Shown here one piece after another: positions 37,944-46,427 of a stretch of DNA of 64,000 nucleotides (its first letter is position 1; every line of letters begins with the position of its first letter). The notes under the pieces were generated by a model. It searched no databases. It was not told the DNA's origin and saw only the letters and a list, made by a program, of their open reading frames with translations. A program made the position numbers and the translations under genes. The stretch comes from Massilia sp. IC2-477 (lineage in GTDB: Bacteria > Pseudomonadota > Gammaproteobacteria > Burkholderiales > Burkholderiaceae_D), in contig NZ_JAJFEQ010000006.1 in the NCBI RefSeq assembly GCF_020707265.1, positions 186,001 to 250,000 on the forward strand, in the 5' to 3' direction.

Positions 37944-38456
37944 TTAGTGACACTTGAAGTAGTCGAAAGGCTCGCGGCAGTCGAGGCACTTGTACAGCGC
38001 CTTGCACGGGGTCGAGCCGAATTCGCTGGTCAGTTGGGTATGGGGCGAGCCGCAGTGCGGGCAAGAGACTTCCGGCGCGGCGCGGCGGCGGATGCCGGCG
38101 TGCAGGCCGCTGATGTCGATCGCCTGCTGCACGGGCGGCGCGATGCCGTAGCCCTTGAGGGCAGCCTTGCCGGTCTCGCTCATCCAGTCGGTGGTCCAGG
38201 CAGGCGCCAGGCGAGTGAGGATGCGGACGTCTTCCAGGCCGTGCGACAGCAAGGCTTCTTTCACCGCATCGGCAATGACCTGCATTGCGGGGCAGCCCGA
38301 GTACGTGGGCGTGATCGTCACCACGCAGGCGTCGCCATCAAAGGCGACGTCGCGGATGATGCCGAGGTCCACCACCGAGATGACCGGGATCTCCGGATCG
38401 GCAACTTCGCCGAGCCAGCTCCAGACCTGCTCAAGGCTGACGCCCACGGTGCTCAT
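37944..38456 (-). CDS. paaD: Phenylacetyl-CoA epoxidase assembly protein PaaD
   Basis: 170 residues from ATG 38456, which overlaps the paaC stop as TAATG; a GTG two codons earlier is also possible. The N-terminal DUF59/MIP18-like domain has DPEIPVISVVDLGI and the conserved TPTYSGCPAM Cys. A C-terminal zinc-ribbon-like part shows CPHCGS and CLDC. PaaD helps metal-centre maturation of the epoxidase. Confidence 0.94.
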   Translation of the reverse strand: MSTVGVSLEQVWSWLGEVADPEIPVISVVDLGIIRDVAFDGDACVVTITPTYSGCPAMQVIADAVKEALLSHGLEDVRILTRLAPAWTTDWMSETGKAALKGYGIAPPVQQAIDISGLHAGIRRRAAPEVSCPHCGSPHTQLTSEFGSTPCKALYKCLDCREPFDYFKCH

Positions 38457-39220
38457 TACCACTGCGCTCCCGGGTAGGCGCGCTGCAGGAACTGCATCTC
38501 GGCCAGGATGTAGCCGAGGCGCTCGCTGTGGCGGCCCTGCTTGCCGCCGCGCTGCATGTACGCTTCCGGCGAAGGCATGGTGAGGGTCGCCTCAGTGAAT
38601 ACTTCGGCCATGTGGTCGAGGCACATCTGGCGCAGCGGCTCGATGGCCGGCGCCACGCCCTGCTCCACCATCGCATTGTCGACCGCGTCATAGATGAACA
38701 TCTCGCCGCTGTACATCCACAACTCGTCCAGTGCGGTCTGCATCTTCGCGTGGCTGACGTCGGTGCCGTCGCCCAGGCGCACCACCAGGTCGCCCGAGCG
38801 GCGCAGGTGGTAAGTGACTTCCTTGATCGACTTCTGTGCGATCTCGGCGATGCGCGCATCGCTCGAGCGGGTCAGGCCGTCCATCAGGAAGTAGTGCCAG
38901 GTATCGAACAGGAACTGGCGCACCATGACCTCGGCGTAGCTGCCGTTCGGCTGCTCCACCAGCAGGCAGTTGCGGTAGTCGTGGGCGTCGCGGTGGAAGG
39001 CCAGGCGGTCTTCGTCGCGGCCCTTGCCTTCCAGCTCGCCGGCATAGGTCAGCCACATGCGGGTCTGGCCCAGCAGGTCGAGGGCGACGTTCGACAGCGC
39101 CATGTCTTCTTCCAGCGCCGGGCCCTTGCCGCACAGCTGGCACAGCTGCTGCGACAGGATCAGGGCGTTGTCGCCCTGGCGCAGCAGGTATTCAATCTTG
39201 GCATCCACGGCGAGGCTCAC
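38456..39220 (-). CDS. paaC: Phenylacetyl-CoA epoxidase subunit PaaC
   Basis: 254 residues from a GTG start that overlaps the paaB stop (GTGA), so it is translationally coupled. Ferritin-like four-helix fold; the sequence DMALSNVALDLLGQTRMW and FHRDAHDYRNCLLVEQPNG is typical of PaaC, the non-catalytic structural partner of PaaA. No complete di-iron set is kept, as expected. Confidence 0.96.
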   Translation of the reverse strand: MSLAVDAKIEYLLRQGDNALILSQQLCQLCGKGPALEEDMALSNVALDLLGQTRMWLTYAGELEGKGRDEDRLAFHRDAHDYRNCLLVEQPNGSYAEVMVRQFLFDTWHYFLMDGLTRSSDARIAEIAQKSIKEVTYHLRRSGDLVVRLGDGTDVSHAKMQTALDELWMYSGEMFIYDAVDNAMVEQGVAPAIEPLRQMCLDHMAEVFTEATLTMPSPEAYMQRGGKQGRHSERLGYILAEMQFLQRAYPGAQW

Positions 39221-39501
39221 AGGTTCTTGACTTCTTCCGGCATCGGGAAGAAGGTCGGGTGGCGGTAGACCTTGCTGTTGGCCGGCTCGAACAGGGCTTC
39301 CTTGTCGCTCGGGCTGCTGGCCACGATGTCCTGGGCGCGCACGACCCAGATCGACACGCCTTCGTTGCGGCGGGTGTAGACGTCGCGTGCGTTATTGATC
39401 GCCATCTCGGCGTCGGGTGCGTGCAGGCTGCCCACATGCTTGTGGGCCAGGCCGTGCTGGCTGCGGATGAAGACTTCCCACAGCGGCCATTCTTTGCTCA
39501 T
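39217..39501 (-). CDS. paaB: Phenylacetyl-CoA epoxidase subunit PaaB
   Basis: 94 residues from ATG 39501, with GGAGAT upstream. The start WPLWEVFIRSQHGLAHKHVG and ARDVYTRRNEGVSIWVV are hallmarks of PaaB. It bridges the PaaAC subcomplexes. A 27-base palindrome lies between paaA and this gene. Confidence 0.97.
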   Translation of the reverse strand: MSKEWPLWEVFIRSQHGLAHKHVGSLHAPDAEMAINNARDVYTRRNEGVSIWVVRAQDIVASSPSDKEALFEPANSKVYRHPTFFPMPEEVKNL

Positions 39502-39563
39502 TCTTATCTCCGTCATTCTTGTGCGGTCATGCGTAAGCTGGTTGAACGCGCGGTCGGCAGAGC

Positions 39564-39597
39564 GTGATCTGGTCCACTGGACCAGATCACCCCTACG
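39564..39597. repeat. 27-base palindrome (end piece of element A) between paaA and paaB
   Basis: Bases 39564-39590 form a perfect 13-1-13 inverted repeat that differs by one base from 25622-25648. The shared sequence continues as CCCTACG to 39597 and contains the TAG stop of paaA (39595-39593). In the mRNA it folds to a strong hairpin 60 bases before paaB. Confidence 0.85.
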
Positions 39598-40582
39598 CGG
39601 CGGCCTTGCGGGCGGCTTTCTTGTCAGCGTGGGCGACCAGCGCGTCGCGGAACCATTCGCCGTCCTCATACGCTTTCACGCGGGTGCGCAGGCGCTCGCG
39701 GTTGCAGGGGCCGTTGCCCTTCAGGACGTTGTGGAACTCGCTCCAGTCGATCTCGCCGAAATCGTAGGAGCCGCGCTCCTCGTTCCATTTCAGGTCCGGA
39801 TCGGGGATGGTCAGGCCCAGGTATTCGGCCTGGGGCACGGTCTGGTCGACCATGCGCTGGCGCAGCTCGTCGTTCGAGAACAGCTTGATGCGCCAGGCGG
39901 TCGACTGCGCACTGTTCACGGACTCGGCGTCCGACGGACCGAACATCATCAGGGACGGCCACCACCAGCGGTTCAGCGCATCCTGCGCCATCGCCTTCTG
40001 CTCCGGCGTGCCTTTTGCCAGGGCCATCATGATGTCGTAGCCCTGGCGTGCGTGGAAGGACTCTTCCTTGCAGACGCGGATCATGGCGCGCGCGTACGGA
40101 CCGTAGGAGCAGCGGCAGAGCGGGATCTGGTTGATGATGGCCGAGCCATCGACCAGCCAGCCGATCGCGCCCATGTCGGCCCAGCTCAGGGTCGGGTAGT
40201 TGAAGATGCTCGAGTACTTCGCCTTCCCCGCATGCAGGGCCTGCAGCAGTTCGTCGCGCGACACGCCGAGCGTTTCGGCGGCGCTGTACAGGTACAGGCC
40301 GTGGCCGGCCTCGTCCTGGATCTTGGCCAGCAGGACCGACTTGCGCTGCAGCGTCGGGGCGCGCGTGACCCAGTTCCCTTCCGGGAGCTGGCCGACGATC
40401 TCGCTGTGCGCGTGCTGCGAGATCTGGCGGATTAGGGTCTTGCGGTAGGCCTCGGGCATCCAGTCCTTCGGCTCGATCTTGATGCCGGCGTCGATGCGCG
40501 CCTGGAACGCCGCTTCTTCGGCATTCATGTCTTCTTCGGTACGGACTTTCTTGAGTCCGGTCTCCACCATCTGTGCGTACAT
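39593..40582 (-). CDS. paaA: Phenylacetyl-CoA epoxidase catalytic subunit PaaA
   Basis: 329 residues from ATG 40582 with GGAGACC upstream; the longer frame to 40645 is not needed. The di-iron ligands occur as E in [13 protein letters not shown] and again in [13 protein letters not shown], both ExxH pairs. It forms the 1,2-epoxide of phenylacetyl-CoA with O2. First gene of the minus-strand paa operon, divergent from paaX. Confidence 0.98.
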   Translation of the reverse strand: MYAQMVETGLKKVRTEEDMNAEEAAFQARIDAGIKIEPKDWMPEAYRKTLIRQISQHAHSEIVGQLPEGNWVTRAPTLQRKSVLLAKIQDEAGHGLYLYSAAETLGVSRDELLQALHAGKAKYSSIFNYPTLSWADMGAIGWLVDGSAIINQIPLCRCSYGPYARAMIRVCKEESFHARQGYDIMMALAKGTPEQKAMAQDALNRWWWPSLMMFGPSDAESVNSAQSTAWRIKLFSNDELRQRMVDQTVPQAEYLGLTIPDPDLKWNEERGSYDFGEIDWSEFHNVLKGNGPCNRERLRTRVKAYEDGEWFRDALVAHADKKAARKAAA

Positions 40583-40646
40583 GCTGGTCTCCGTTGCAAA
40601 CCTCTCCAAACCATAATACGATACAAAAAATCGGATGTACACCAAA

Positions 40647-40661
40647 ATTTTGAATCATATT
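40647..40661. promoter_or_regulatory. Candidate PaaX operator
   Basis: Read on the minus strand this is AATATGATTCAAAAT. It keeps the TGATTC core and left half of the E. coli PaaX consensus as I remember it, but not the right half. It lies 15-29 bases before the paaX start and about 65-80 bases before paaA, in the 93-base divergent gap. A CGAT-N7-ATCG repeat nearby (40619-40633) is an alternative site. Confidence 0.4.
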
Positions 40662-40675
40662 GCGACCTTATCAAC

Positions 40676-41602
40676 ATGACACGACTCACCAGCGGCGAGT
40701 GGATCGACCACTTCCTGACGAACGACCCGCCGCGCCATAAATCGCTGGTGATGACCCTATGCGGCGACGCCATCGCCCCGCACGGCGGCGCTTTCTGGCT
40801 GGGCAGCATGATCGAGCTGCTGGGTCCCCTGGGCGTGTCGGACCGCCTGGTGCGCACCAGCGTGTTCCGCCTGGTACAGGAAGGCTGGCTGGTGGCCAGC
40901 CGCGAGGGCCGCCGCAGCCGCTACGCGCTCGAGCCCAGGGCCCTGCCCCGCTTTGAGCGGGCCAACCGCCGCATCTATGCGCCGCCGGGCCTGCACTGGG
41001 ACGGGCACTGGACCTTTGTTCTGGCGCCCAACGGCAGCATCGACGGCGACCTGCGCGCCCTGCTGCGCAAGGAGCTGGAATGGGAAGGCTTTGCGATGCT
41101 GGCCACCGGCGTGATGGCGCACCCGGCGCCGCAGCAGGACACCCTGCGCGAGATCCTGGCGCGCGCGGGCGCCGAAGGAAAAGTGTTTGTGTGCGATGCG
41201 GCCGAACTGCCCGGCGTCGGCTCGCGCCCGCTGCCGGAGCTGGTGGGCGACGCCTGGGACCTGTCCGCTGTCGTCGGCGCCTACCGCCAGTTCATCGACC
41301 GCTTCACGCCGCTCCTGGCCCAGCTGAAGGGGGGCCAGGAGGTCGCGCCGCAGGACGCCTTTGCCATCCGCACCCTGCTGATCCACGCCTACCGCCGGGT
41401 GCAGCTGCACGACCCGATGCTGCCGCTCGAACTGCTGCCCGCCCCGTGGCCGGGCACCGATGCCTACCAGCTGGCGCGCGACATCTACCGGCTGACCTGG
41501 CGCCAGGCCGAGGCGCACGTGATGGCCATGCTGGGCAAGGAAGATGACAGCACGCCCCCGGCCGAGGCCAGCTTCTTTGAGCGCTTCGGCGGCCTGGCCT
41601 GA
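40676..41602 (+). CDS. paaX: Phenylacetate operon repressor PaaX
   Basis: 308 residues. The N-terminal winged helix (about 20-90) ends with RLVQEGWLVASREGRRSRYALE; the central Cas2-like part (WDGHWTFVLAPNG) and the C-terminal PaaX domain (FRTLLIHAYRR-like IRTLLIHAYRRVQLHDPMLP) follow. It represses the paa genes until phenylacetyl-CoA binds, by analogy with E. coli. Divergent from paaA. Confidence 0.94.
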   Translation: MTRLTSGEWIDHFLTNDPPRHKSLVMTLCGDAIAPHGGAFWLGSMIELLGPLGVSDRLVRTSVFRLVQEGWLVASREGRRSRYALEPRALPRFERANRRIYAPPGLHWDGHWTFVLAPNGSIDGDLRALLRKELEWEGFAMLATGVMAHPAPQQDTLREILARAGAEGKVFVCDAAELPGVGSRPLPELVGDAWDLSAVVGAYRQFIDRFTPLLAQLKGGQEVAPQDAFAIRTLLIHAYRRVQLHDPMLPLELLPAPWPGTDAYQLARDIYRLTWRQAEAHVMAMLGKEDDSTPPAEASFFERFGGLA

Positions 41603-41666
41603 GCATTGCGGTATCATCTGCGTCTTTCACCAACAGCTTTCAAACAGCTTTCAACCAGGACATACC

Positions 41667-42803
41667 ATGTCTATCAAGATCAGCAGCCAGTTCGACGCTG
41701 GCGCCATCGAGGTCGTGAACGCCACCAGCGCGAACGCCATCGACCTGAACATCCGCAAGGATTCGCACGCCGACATCATCCAGTGGTTCTACTTCCGCCT
41801 GCAGGGCGCGCAAGGCCAGGCCTGCACCATCCGCTTCCTGAACGCCGGCCAGGCCGCCTATCCGGCCGGCTGGGAAGGCTACCAGGCAATGGCGAGCTAC
41901 GACCGCATCAACTGGTTCCGCGTGCCGACCTCGTATGACGGCAAGGTCTTGAGCATCGAGCACACCCCGGGCATGGACAGCGTCTACTACGCCTACTTCG
42001 AACCGTATTCCTGGGAACGCCACCTGGAACTGCTCGACCGCGCCCAGATGTCCGAGCACGTGCGCATGCTGGACCTCGGCAACACGGTCGACGGCCGCGA
42101 CCTGAACATGCTGGTCATCGGCGAACCTTCGCCCGAGAAGAAGAAGGTGTGGGTGATCGCTCGCCAGCACCCGGGCGAAACCATGGCCGAGTGGTTCGTG
42201 GAAGGCATGCTCGACGCCCTGCTCGACCCGGCGCATCCGTTCGGACGCCAGCTGCTCAAGGAAACCGTGTTCTACGTGGTCCCGAATATGAACCCGGACG
42301 GCTCGGTGCGCGGCAACCTGCGCACCAACGCGGCCGGCGCCAACCTGAACCGCGAGTGGATAAACCCCTCGCTGGAGCGCAGCCCGGAAGTGTTCCTGGT
42401 CCTGAAGAAGATGCACGAAACCGGCGTCGACCTGTGCCTGGACGTGCACGGCGACGAGGGCCTGCCCTACGTGTTCGTGGCCGGCAGCGAGTCGCTCCCG
42501 ACCTGGACCGAAGCCCAGGCAGCCCAGCAGAAGCAGTTCATCGAAGACTTCAAGATCGCGAGCCCGGACTTCCAGGACGTGCACGGCTACGGCAAGACGC
42601 CGTTCACCGACGAGACCCTGACCATGGGGTCCTCGCACATCACCCACGCCTTCGGCTGCCTGTCCCTGACCCTGGAACTGCCGTTCAAGGACAACGCCAA
42701 CGATCCTGACCCGCAGGTGGGCTGGGACGGCGCCCGCAGCGCGCGCCTCGGCGCCGCGGTGCTGCAGCCGGTGCTCAACGCCATCCGCGCACTGAAGGCA
42801 TGA
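41667..42803 (+). CDS. M14-family zinc carboxypeptidase (cytosolic CCP6-like)
   Basis: 378 residues from ATG 41667, with AGGA before it. An N-terminal beta-sandwich domain of about 120 residues (IQWFYFRLQGAQG) precedes the peptidase, as in cytosolic carboxypeptidases. Zinc ligands fit RQHPGETMAEW (His and Glu) and DVHGDEG (His); NREW holds the substrate Arg/Asn site, and the general base Glu is in LTLELPFKD. It lacks a signal peptide. Bacterial members are thought to trim peptides or deglutamylate, but the substrate here is unknown. The next small gene overlaps its stop. Confidence 0.92.
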   Translation: MSIKISSQFDAGAIEVVNATSANAIDLNIRKDSHADIIQWFYFRLQGAQGQACTIRFLNAGQAAYPAGWEGYQAMASYDRINWFRVPTSYDGKVLSIEHTPGMDSVYYAYFEPYSWERHLELLDRAQMSEHVRMLDLGNTVDGRDLNMLVIGEPSPEKKKVWVIARQHPGETMAEWFVEGMLDALLDPAHPFGRQLLKETVFYVVPNMNPDGSVRGNLRTNAAGANLNREWINPSLERSPEVFLVLKKMHETGVDLCLDVHGDEGLPYVFVAGSESLPTWTEAQAAQQKQFIEDFKIASPDFQDVHGYGKTPFTDETLTMGSSHITHAFGCLSLTLELPFKDNANDPDPQVGWDGARSARLGAAVLQPVLNAIRALKA

Positions 42804-43036
42804 GCGTCTTTTCCGCTTCCGTATTCGACGCCACCGTCGTGTTCGAGGGCCAGGAGCTGTTCAAGGGCCAGGGCGCGGCACGGACCTGGGCCGAGAAGGT
42901 GGCAAAGGAGCTCGAAACCGAGGTGACGGTCGCGAAGATCGGCACGGGCTGGATCCTGAAGGCTACGGTCGACGGCGAGCCCGTCACCTGGGGCATCTAC
43001 GGCCAGCGGCTCAGCCGCATCGAGCAGACCGGCTGA
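42800..43036 (+). CDS. Small hypothetical protein overlapping the carboxypeptidase
   Basis: 78 residues. Its ATG overlaps the peptidase stop (ATGA), so the two are translated together. The chain has alternating beta and helix signs (ATVVFEGQELFKG, AARTWAEKVAKELE, TGWILKATVDGEPVTWGIYG) and no Cys. I do not recognise a family. A regulatory or accessory role for the peptidase is only a guess from coupling. Confidence 0.65.
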   Translation: MSVFSASVFDATVVFEGQELFKGQGAARTWAEKVAKELETEVTVAKIGTGWILKATVDGEPVTWGIYGQRLSRIEQTG

Positions 43037-43048
43037 ACCGGCCGAGAC

Positions 43049-43477
43049 TCAGACCGCGACGCCGGGGTAGCGCGCCCGCGTTGCGGTTGCCGATTGCGCG
43101 ACCAGCTGTTCGAGCACGTTCAGGTCGACGTCATCGAGGCACCGCAGGTACAGGCAGGCCTTGCCCATCTTGTGCCTGCCCAGGCGACCGAGCAATTCTT
43201 CCAGTTCCGGCTCCCCACAGGAGAGATACAGGCTGATGTCGCCCTTGCGTGACGAGAAGCCGGCGAGCGGGGCATCGCCCTCGCGGCCGCTGTCGTATCG
43301 GTAGTGGTAGCTGTCGAAGCCGACGATGCTGTCGCCCCACATCACGGGCGGCTTGCCGGTCACCCGTTCCATCAAGGCGGCCAGCGCTTCGCAGTCTGCG
43401 CGCCGGCCCGCGTCGGGAATCGCATCGAGATAGGCGCGCACGCTGGCGCCGTTTGCCCTGGTCTTGTTCTCAGCCAT
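43049..43477 (-). CDS. DUF1801 domain protein
   Basis: 142 residues. VRAYLDAIPDAGRRADCEALAALM, then MWGDSIVGFDSYHYRYDSGREGD and a KMGKACLYLR strand match DUF1801 (YdhG-like, frataxin-like fold). Function is not settled in the family. Together with the next small gene it forms a two-gene minus-strand unit. Confidence 0.85.
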   Translation of the reverse strand: MAENKTRANGASVRAYLDAIPDAGRRADCEALAALMERVTGKPPVMWGDSIVGFDSYHYRYDSGREGDAPLAGFSSRKGDISLYLSCGEPELEELLGRLGRHKMGKACLYLRCLDDVDLNVLEQLVAQSATATRARYPGVAV

Positions 43478-43483
43478 GACGGC

Positions 43484-43723
43484 TCAGAGTTCGACGCCCA
43501 GGTGCTTGCCCACCCAGTTGCCGGCATCCCCGAGCGAATCGAAATGCAGCGTGGCAATGGTGGTCTTGTCGGCTGCCAGGAAGGTGACGTAGGCCTTGCG
43601 CGTGTCGCTGCCCGAGCTCAACAGGTCGGACGGTTGCGACAGCTCGACGGTGGCCACGAGGTCGAGGTTGAGCAGGACGCTCTTCTGACTGTTTTCCTTG
43701 TCGATACGAATGAACTTGCTCAT
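43484..43723 (-). CDS. Small hypothetical protein
   Basis: 79 residues, starting MSKFIRIDKENSQKS. It is mostly beta in appearance (SVLLNLDLVATVEL, AYVTFLAADKTTIATLHF) and ends in a short helix (DAGNWVGKHLG). The AGGAAAGC string before the ATG is a good ribosome site. Family not recognised. Six bases upstream of the DUF1801 start, so likely cotranscribed. Confidence 0.6.
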   Translation of the reverse strand: MSKFIRIDKENSQKSVLLNLDLVATVELSQPSDLLSSGSDTRKAYVTFLAADKTTIATLHFDSLGDAGNWVGKHLGVEL

Positions 43724-43744
43724 GCTTTCCTCCGGCTCAGTTTC

Positions 43745-45109
43745 TTAAGTTCCGGCAACGACCATCTTCTCGATGAGGATCGAGCCGGTCGATTTGTTGC
43801 CACGAGAAAGGACATCGTTACCGATTGCCACGATTTGGGTGAACATCTCGCGCATATTGCCCGCGATGGTGATTTCTTCCACCGGATACTGGATCACGCC
43901 GTTCTCGACCCAATAGCCGGACGCGCCGCGCGAATAGTCGCCGGTGACGTAGTTGACGCCCTGGCCCATCAGTTCGGTGACGAGCAGGCCGGTGCCCATC
44001 TTGCGCAGCATGCCTTCGAAGTCGTCGGCGCGCTTCGTCTGCGAGGACACGAGGTCGAGGTTGTGCGAGCCGCCGGCGTTACCCGTGGTCTGCATACCCA
44101 GCTTGCGCGCCGAGTACGAGGACAGGAAGTAACCCTGCAGCACGCCGGCGTCGACCACCTTGCGGCGGCTGGTGCGCACGCCCTCTTCGTCGAAGGGGGC
44201 GGAGCCGACCGCGCCGATCAGGTGCGGGTCTTCGACGATGCTGATGTGCTCCGGGAACACCTGCTTGCCGAGGGTGTCGAGCAGGAAGCTCGACTTGCGG
44301 TACAGCGCGCCACCCGAGACGGCCTGCACGAAGGAGCCGAGCAGGCCGGCGGCCAACGGCGCCTCAAACAGCACCGGGCAGGTACGGGTGTCGAGCTTGC
44401 GCGCGTTCAGGCGCGCCAGCGCGCGCTCGGCGGCGTAGCGGCCGACCGCTTCCGGCTTGCCCAGCTTTTTCGGATCGCGCGCCGAGGTGTACCAGTCGTC
44501 GCGCTGCATGCGGTTGCCCTTGCCGGCGATCGGCGCCACCGAGATGGTGTGGCGCGAGAACGGGTAGCCGCCGATGAAACCGCGCGAGTTGGCGCCGACG
44601 AAGTGCGACTGCTGCACATAGACGCTCGAACCCTCGCTGTTGGTGATGCGCGGGTCGACCTCGAACGCTGCGTTCTCGCAGCGCTGGGCCAATTCGACGG
44701 CTTCCTCGGTGCTGATCTGCCAGGGATAGAACAGGCGCAGGTCGCGCGGGTTCAGTTCCAGCAGCTCGGCGTCCGGCAGGCCGGCGCAATCGTCTTCGGC
44801 GGTGAAGCGGGCGATGTTCCAGGCCGCTTCCACGGTGTCCTTCAGGGACTTGGTGGAAAAGTCCGAGGTGTTGGCATTGCCGCGCCGCTGGCCGTAGTAG
44901 ACCGTGACGCCGATGCCCTTGTCCCGGTTCTGCTCGATCGTCTCGATCTTGCCTTTACGCACGGAAACCGACAGGCCGCTGCCTTCGCTGATTTCGACCG
45001 AGGCATCGGTGGCGCCCTGCTCTTTCGCGAACGCCAATACGTCGCGGGCGAGCTGTTTCAGCTGGTCCTGGGTATGGGAAAACGCAGAGGTGATCGCGGA
45101 GTCGTTCAT
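43745..45109 (-). CDS. pmbA: TldD/PmbA family metalloprotease, E subunit
   Basis: 454 residues from ATG 45109; 29 upstream in-frame residues are not typical. The PmbA signs are ASVEISEGSGLSVSVRKGKIE, DKGIGVTVYYG and near the end YVTGDYSRGASGYWVENG and EITIAGNM. In the TldD/E pair the zinc site is on TldD; PmbA (TldE) is the partner. tldD is not in this window. It degrades or processes small peptides such as microcin-type precursors and CcdA in E. coli. Divergent from darP. Confidence 0.95.
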   Translation of the reverse strand: MNDSAITSAFSHTQDQLKQLARDVLAFAKEQGATDASVEISEGSGLSVSVRKGKIETIEQNRDKGIGVTVYYGQRRGNANTSDFSTKSLKDTVEAAWNIARFTAEDDCAGLPDAELLELNPRDLRLFYPWQISTEEAVELAQRCENAAFEVDPRITNSEGSSVYVQQSHFVGANSRGFIGGYPFSRHTISVAPIAGKGNRMQRDDWYTSARDPKKLGKPEAVGRYAAERALARLNARKLDTRTCPVLFEAPLAAGLLGSFVQAVSGGALYRKSSFLLDTLGKQVFPEHISIVEDPHLIGAVGSAPFDEEGVRTSRRKVVDAGVLQGYFLSSYSARKLGMQTTGNAGGSHNLDLVSSQTKRADDFEGMLRKMGTGLLVTELMGQGVNYVTGDYSRGASGYWVENGVIQYPVEEITIAGNMREMFTQIVAIGNDVLSRGNKSTGSILIEKMVVAGT

Positions 45110-45216
45110 GTCGTGTTTTTCGTAGCTCGCCCTAAAACAGTTATCATAGCAGCCGTTTACAGTTTTCACTGACAGGCCCCGAGCCAATCGGATCAATCCG
45201 AGTCAATCCATAGATT

Positions 45217-45819
45217 ATGCCTAATCCAAACCGCGGCTCCGTGGGCTTCCAGTCCAACGAGTTCGATCAAGAATACGAACGTCCTTCCAAGTCCGAAGCC
45301 AAGCGCCAGTCGAACGAGCTGCAAAAGCTCGGCGAACAGCTGGTGGAGGCGCCCCGCGACCGCGTCAAGCGCGTCGAGATGCCGGAAGACGTCAAGGAAG
45401 CCATCCTCACCTGCCAGACCATCACCAACCACGAAGGCCGCCGCCGCGCGCTGCAGTTCGTGGGCAAGAAGATGCGCACGCTGGACGAGGCGGAAGTCGA
45501 CGTCATCAAGCGCACCATCGACAGCTGGAAAGGCGCCTCCAAGGCCGAAACCGCGGCCCTGCACGCGCTCGAGCGCCGCCGCGAAAAACTCCTCGCCGAC
45601 GACAAGGCCCTGACCCAGCTCCTGGAAGAGAACCCGGAACTGGACGGGCAGCACCTGCGCACCCTGATCCGCAACGCGCGCAAGGAACAGGCCGAGAACA
45701 AGCCGCCCAAGGCCTACCGCGAGATCTTCCAGATCCTGAAGGACCTGGGCAAGAAGTCGAAGCAGGCAGCCGCCGACGAAGACGAAGAACCGGTTGACGA
45801 TGACTCCGACGACGAGTGA
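45217..45819 (+). CDS. darP: Ribosome biogenesis protein DarP / YjgA (DUF615)
   Basis: 200 residues. Helical and very charged, with RPSKSEAKRQSNELQKLGE and LPEDVKEAI-type start (MPEDVKEAILTCQTI) and GRRRALQFVGKKMR, both typical of YjgA. An acidic tail (DEDEEPVDDDSDDE) ends it. It associates with the late 50S precursor. The mog gene starts inside its last codons, as in other betaproteobacteria. Confidence 0.95.
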   Translation: MPNPNRGSVGFQSNEFDQEYERPSKSEAKRQSNELQKLGEQLVEAPRDRVKRVEMPEDVKEAILTCQTITNHEGRRRALQFVGKKMRTLDEAEVDVIKRTIDSWKGASKAETAALHALERRREKLLADDKALTQLLEENPELDGQHLRTLIRNARKEQAENKPPKAYREIFQILKDLGKKSKQAAADEDEEPVDDDSDDE

Positions 45820-46417
45820 TCAAACCCTGGTGATTGGGCTGGTGTCGGTTTCGGACCGCGCCAGCGGCGGCGTCTATGAGGACAAGGGCATTCCGGCGCT
45901 GTCCGACTGGCTTGCTTCGGCGATCACCACGCCATATCGTATCGAAACCCGTCTGATCCCCGACGAGCGCGCGGAGATCGAACGCACCCTGGTCGACCTG
46001 GTCGACAATGTGCGCTGCCATCTCGTCTTGACGACCGGCGGCACCGGCCCGGCGCGGCGCGACCTCACGCCCGAGGCCACGCTGGCCATCGGCACGAAAG
46101 AGATGCCAGGCTTCGGCGAACAGATGCGCCAGATCAGCCTGCGCTTCGTGCCGACCGCGATCCTGTCGCGCCAGACCGCCGTGATCCGCGAAACGCCTGA
46201 TCACGCGGCCCTGGTCATGAACCTGCCGGGCCAGCCGAAATCGATCAAGGAAACGCTGGAAGGCCTGAAGGACGACGCGGGCAACACGGTGGTCGGCGGC
46301 ATCTTCGCCGCAGTGCCCTACTGCATCGACCTGATCGGCGGCCCTTACATGGAAACCAACCCCGCGGTGAGCAAGACCTTCCGCCCGAAGTCGGCCTTGC
46401 GTCCTCCTGCCGCATAA
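45800..46417 (+). CDS. mog: Molybdopterin adenylyltransferase
   Basis: 205 residues from ATG 45800, 20 bases inside darP. VIGLVSVSDRASGGVYEDKGIP and TTGGTGPARRDLTPEATL are the MogA signature that binds molybdopterin; MPGFGEQMRQ follows. It adenylates molybdopterin before Mo insertion. Confidence 0.95.
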   Translation: MTPTTSDQTLVIGLVSVSDRASGGVYEDKGIPALSDWLASAITTPYRIETRLIPDERAEIERTLVDLVDNVRCHLVLTTGGTGPARRDLTPEATLAIGTKEMPGFGEQMRQISLRFVPTAILSRQTAVIRETPDHAALVMNLPGQPKSIKETLEGLKDDAGNTVVGGIFAAVPYCIDLIGGPYMETNPAVSKTFRPKSALRPPAA

Positions 46418-46427
46418 AGGAAACCGA

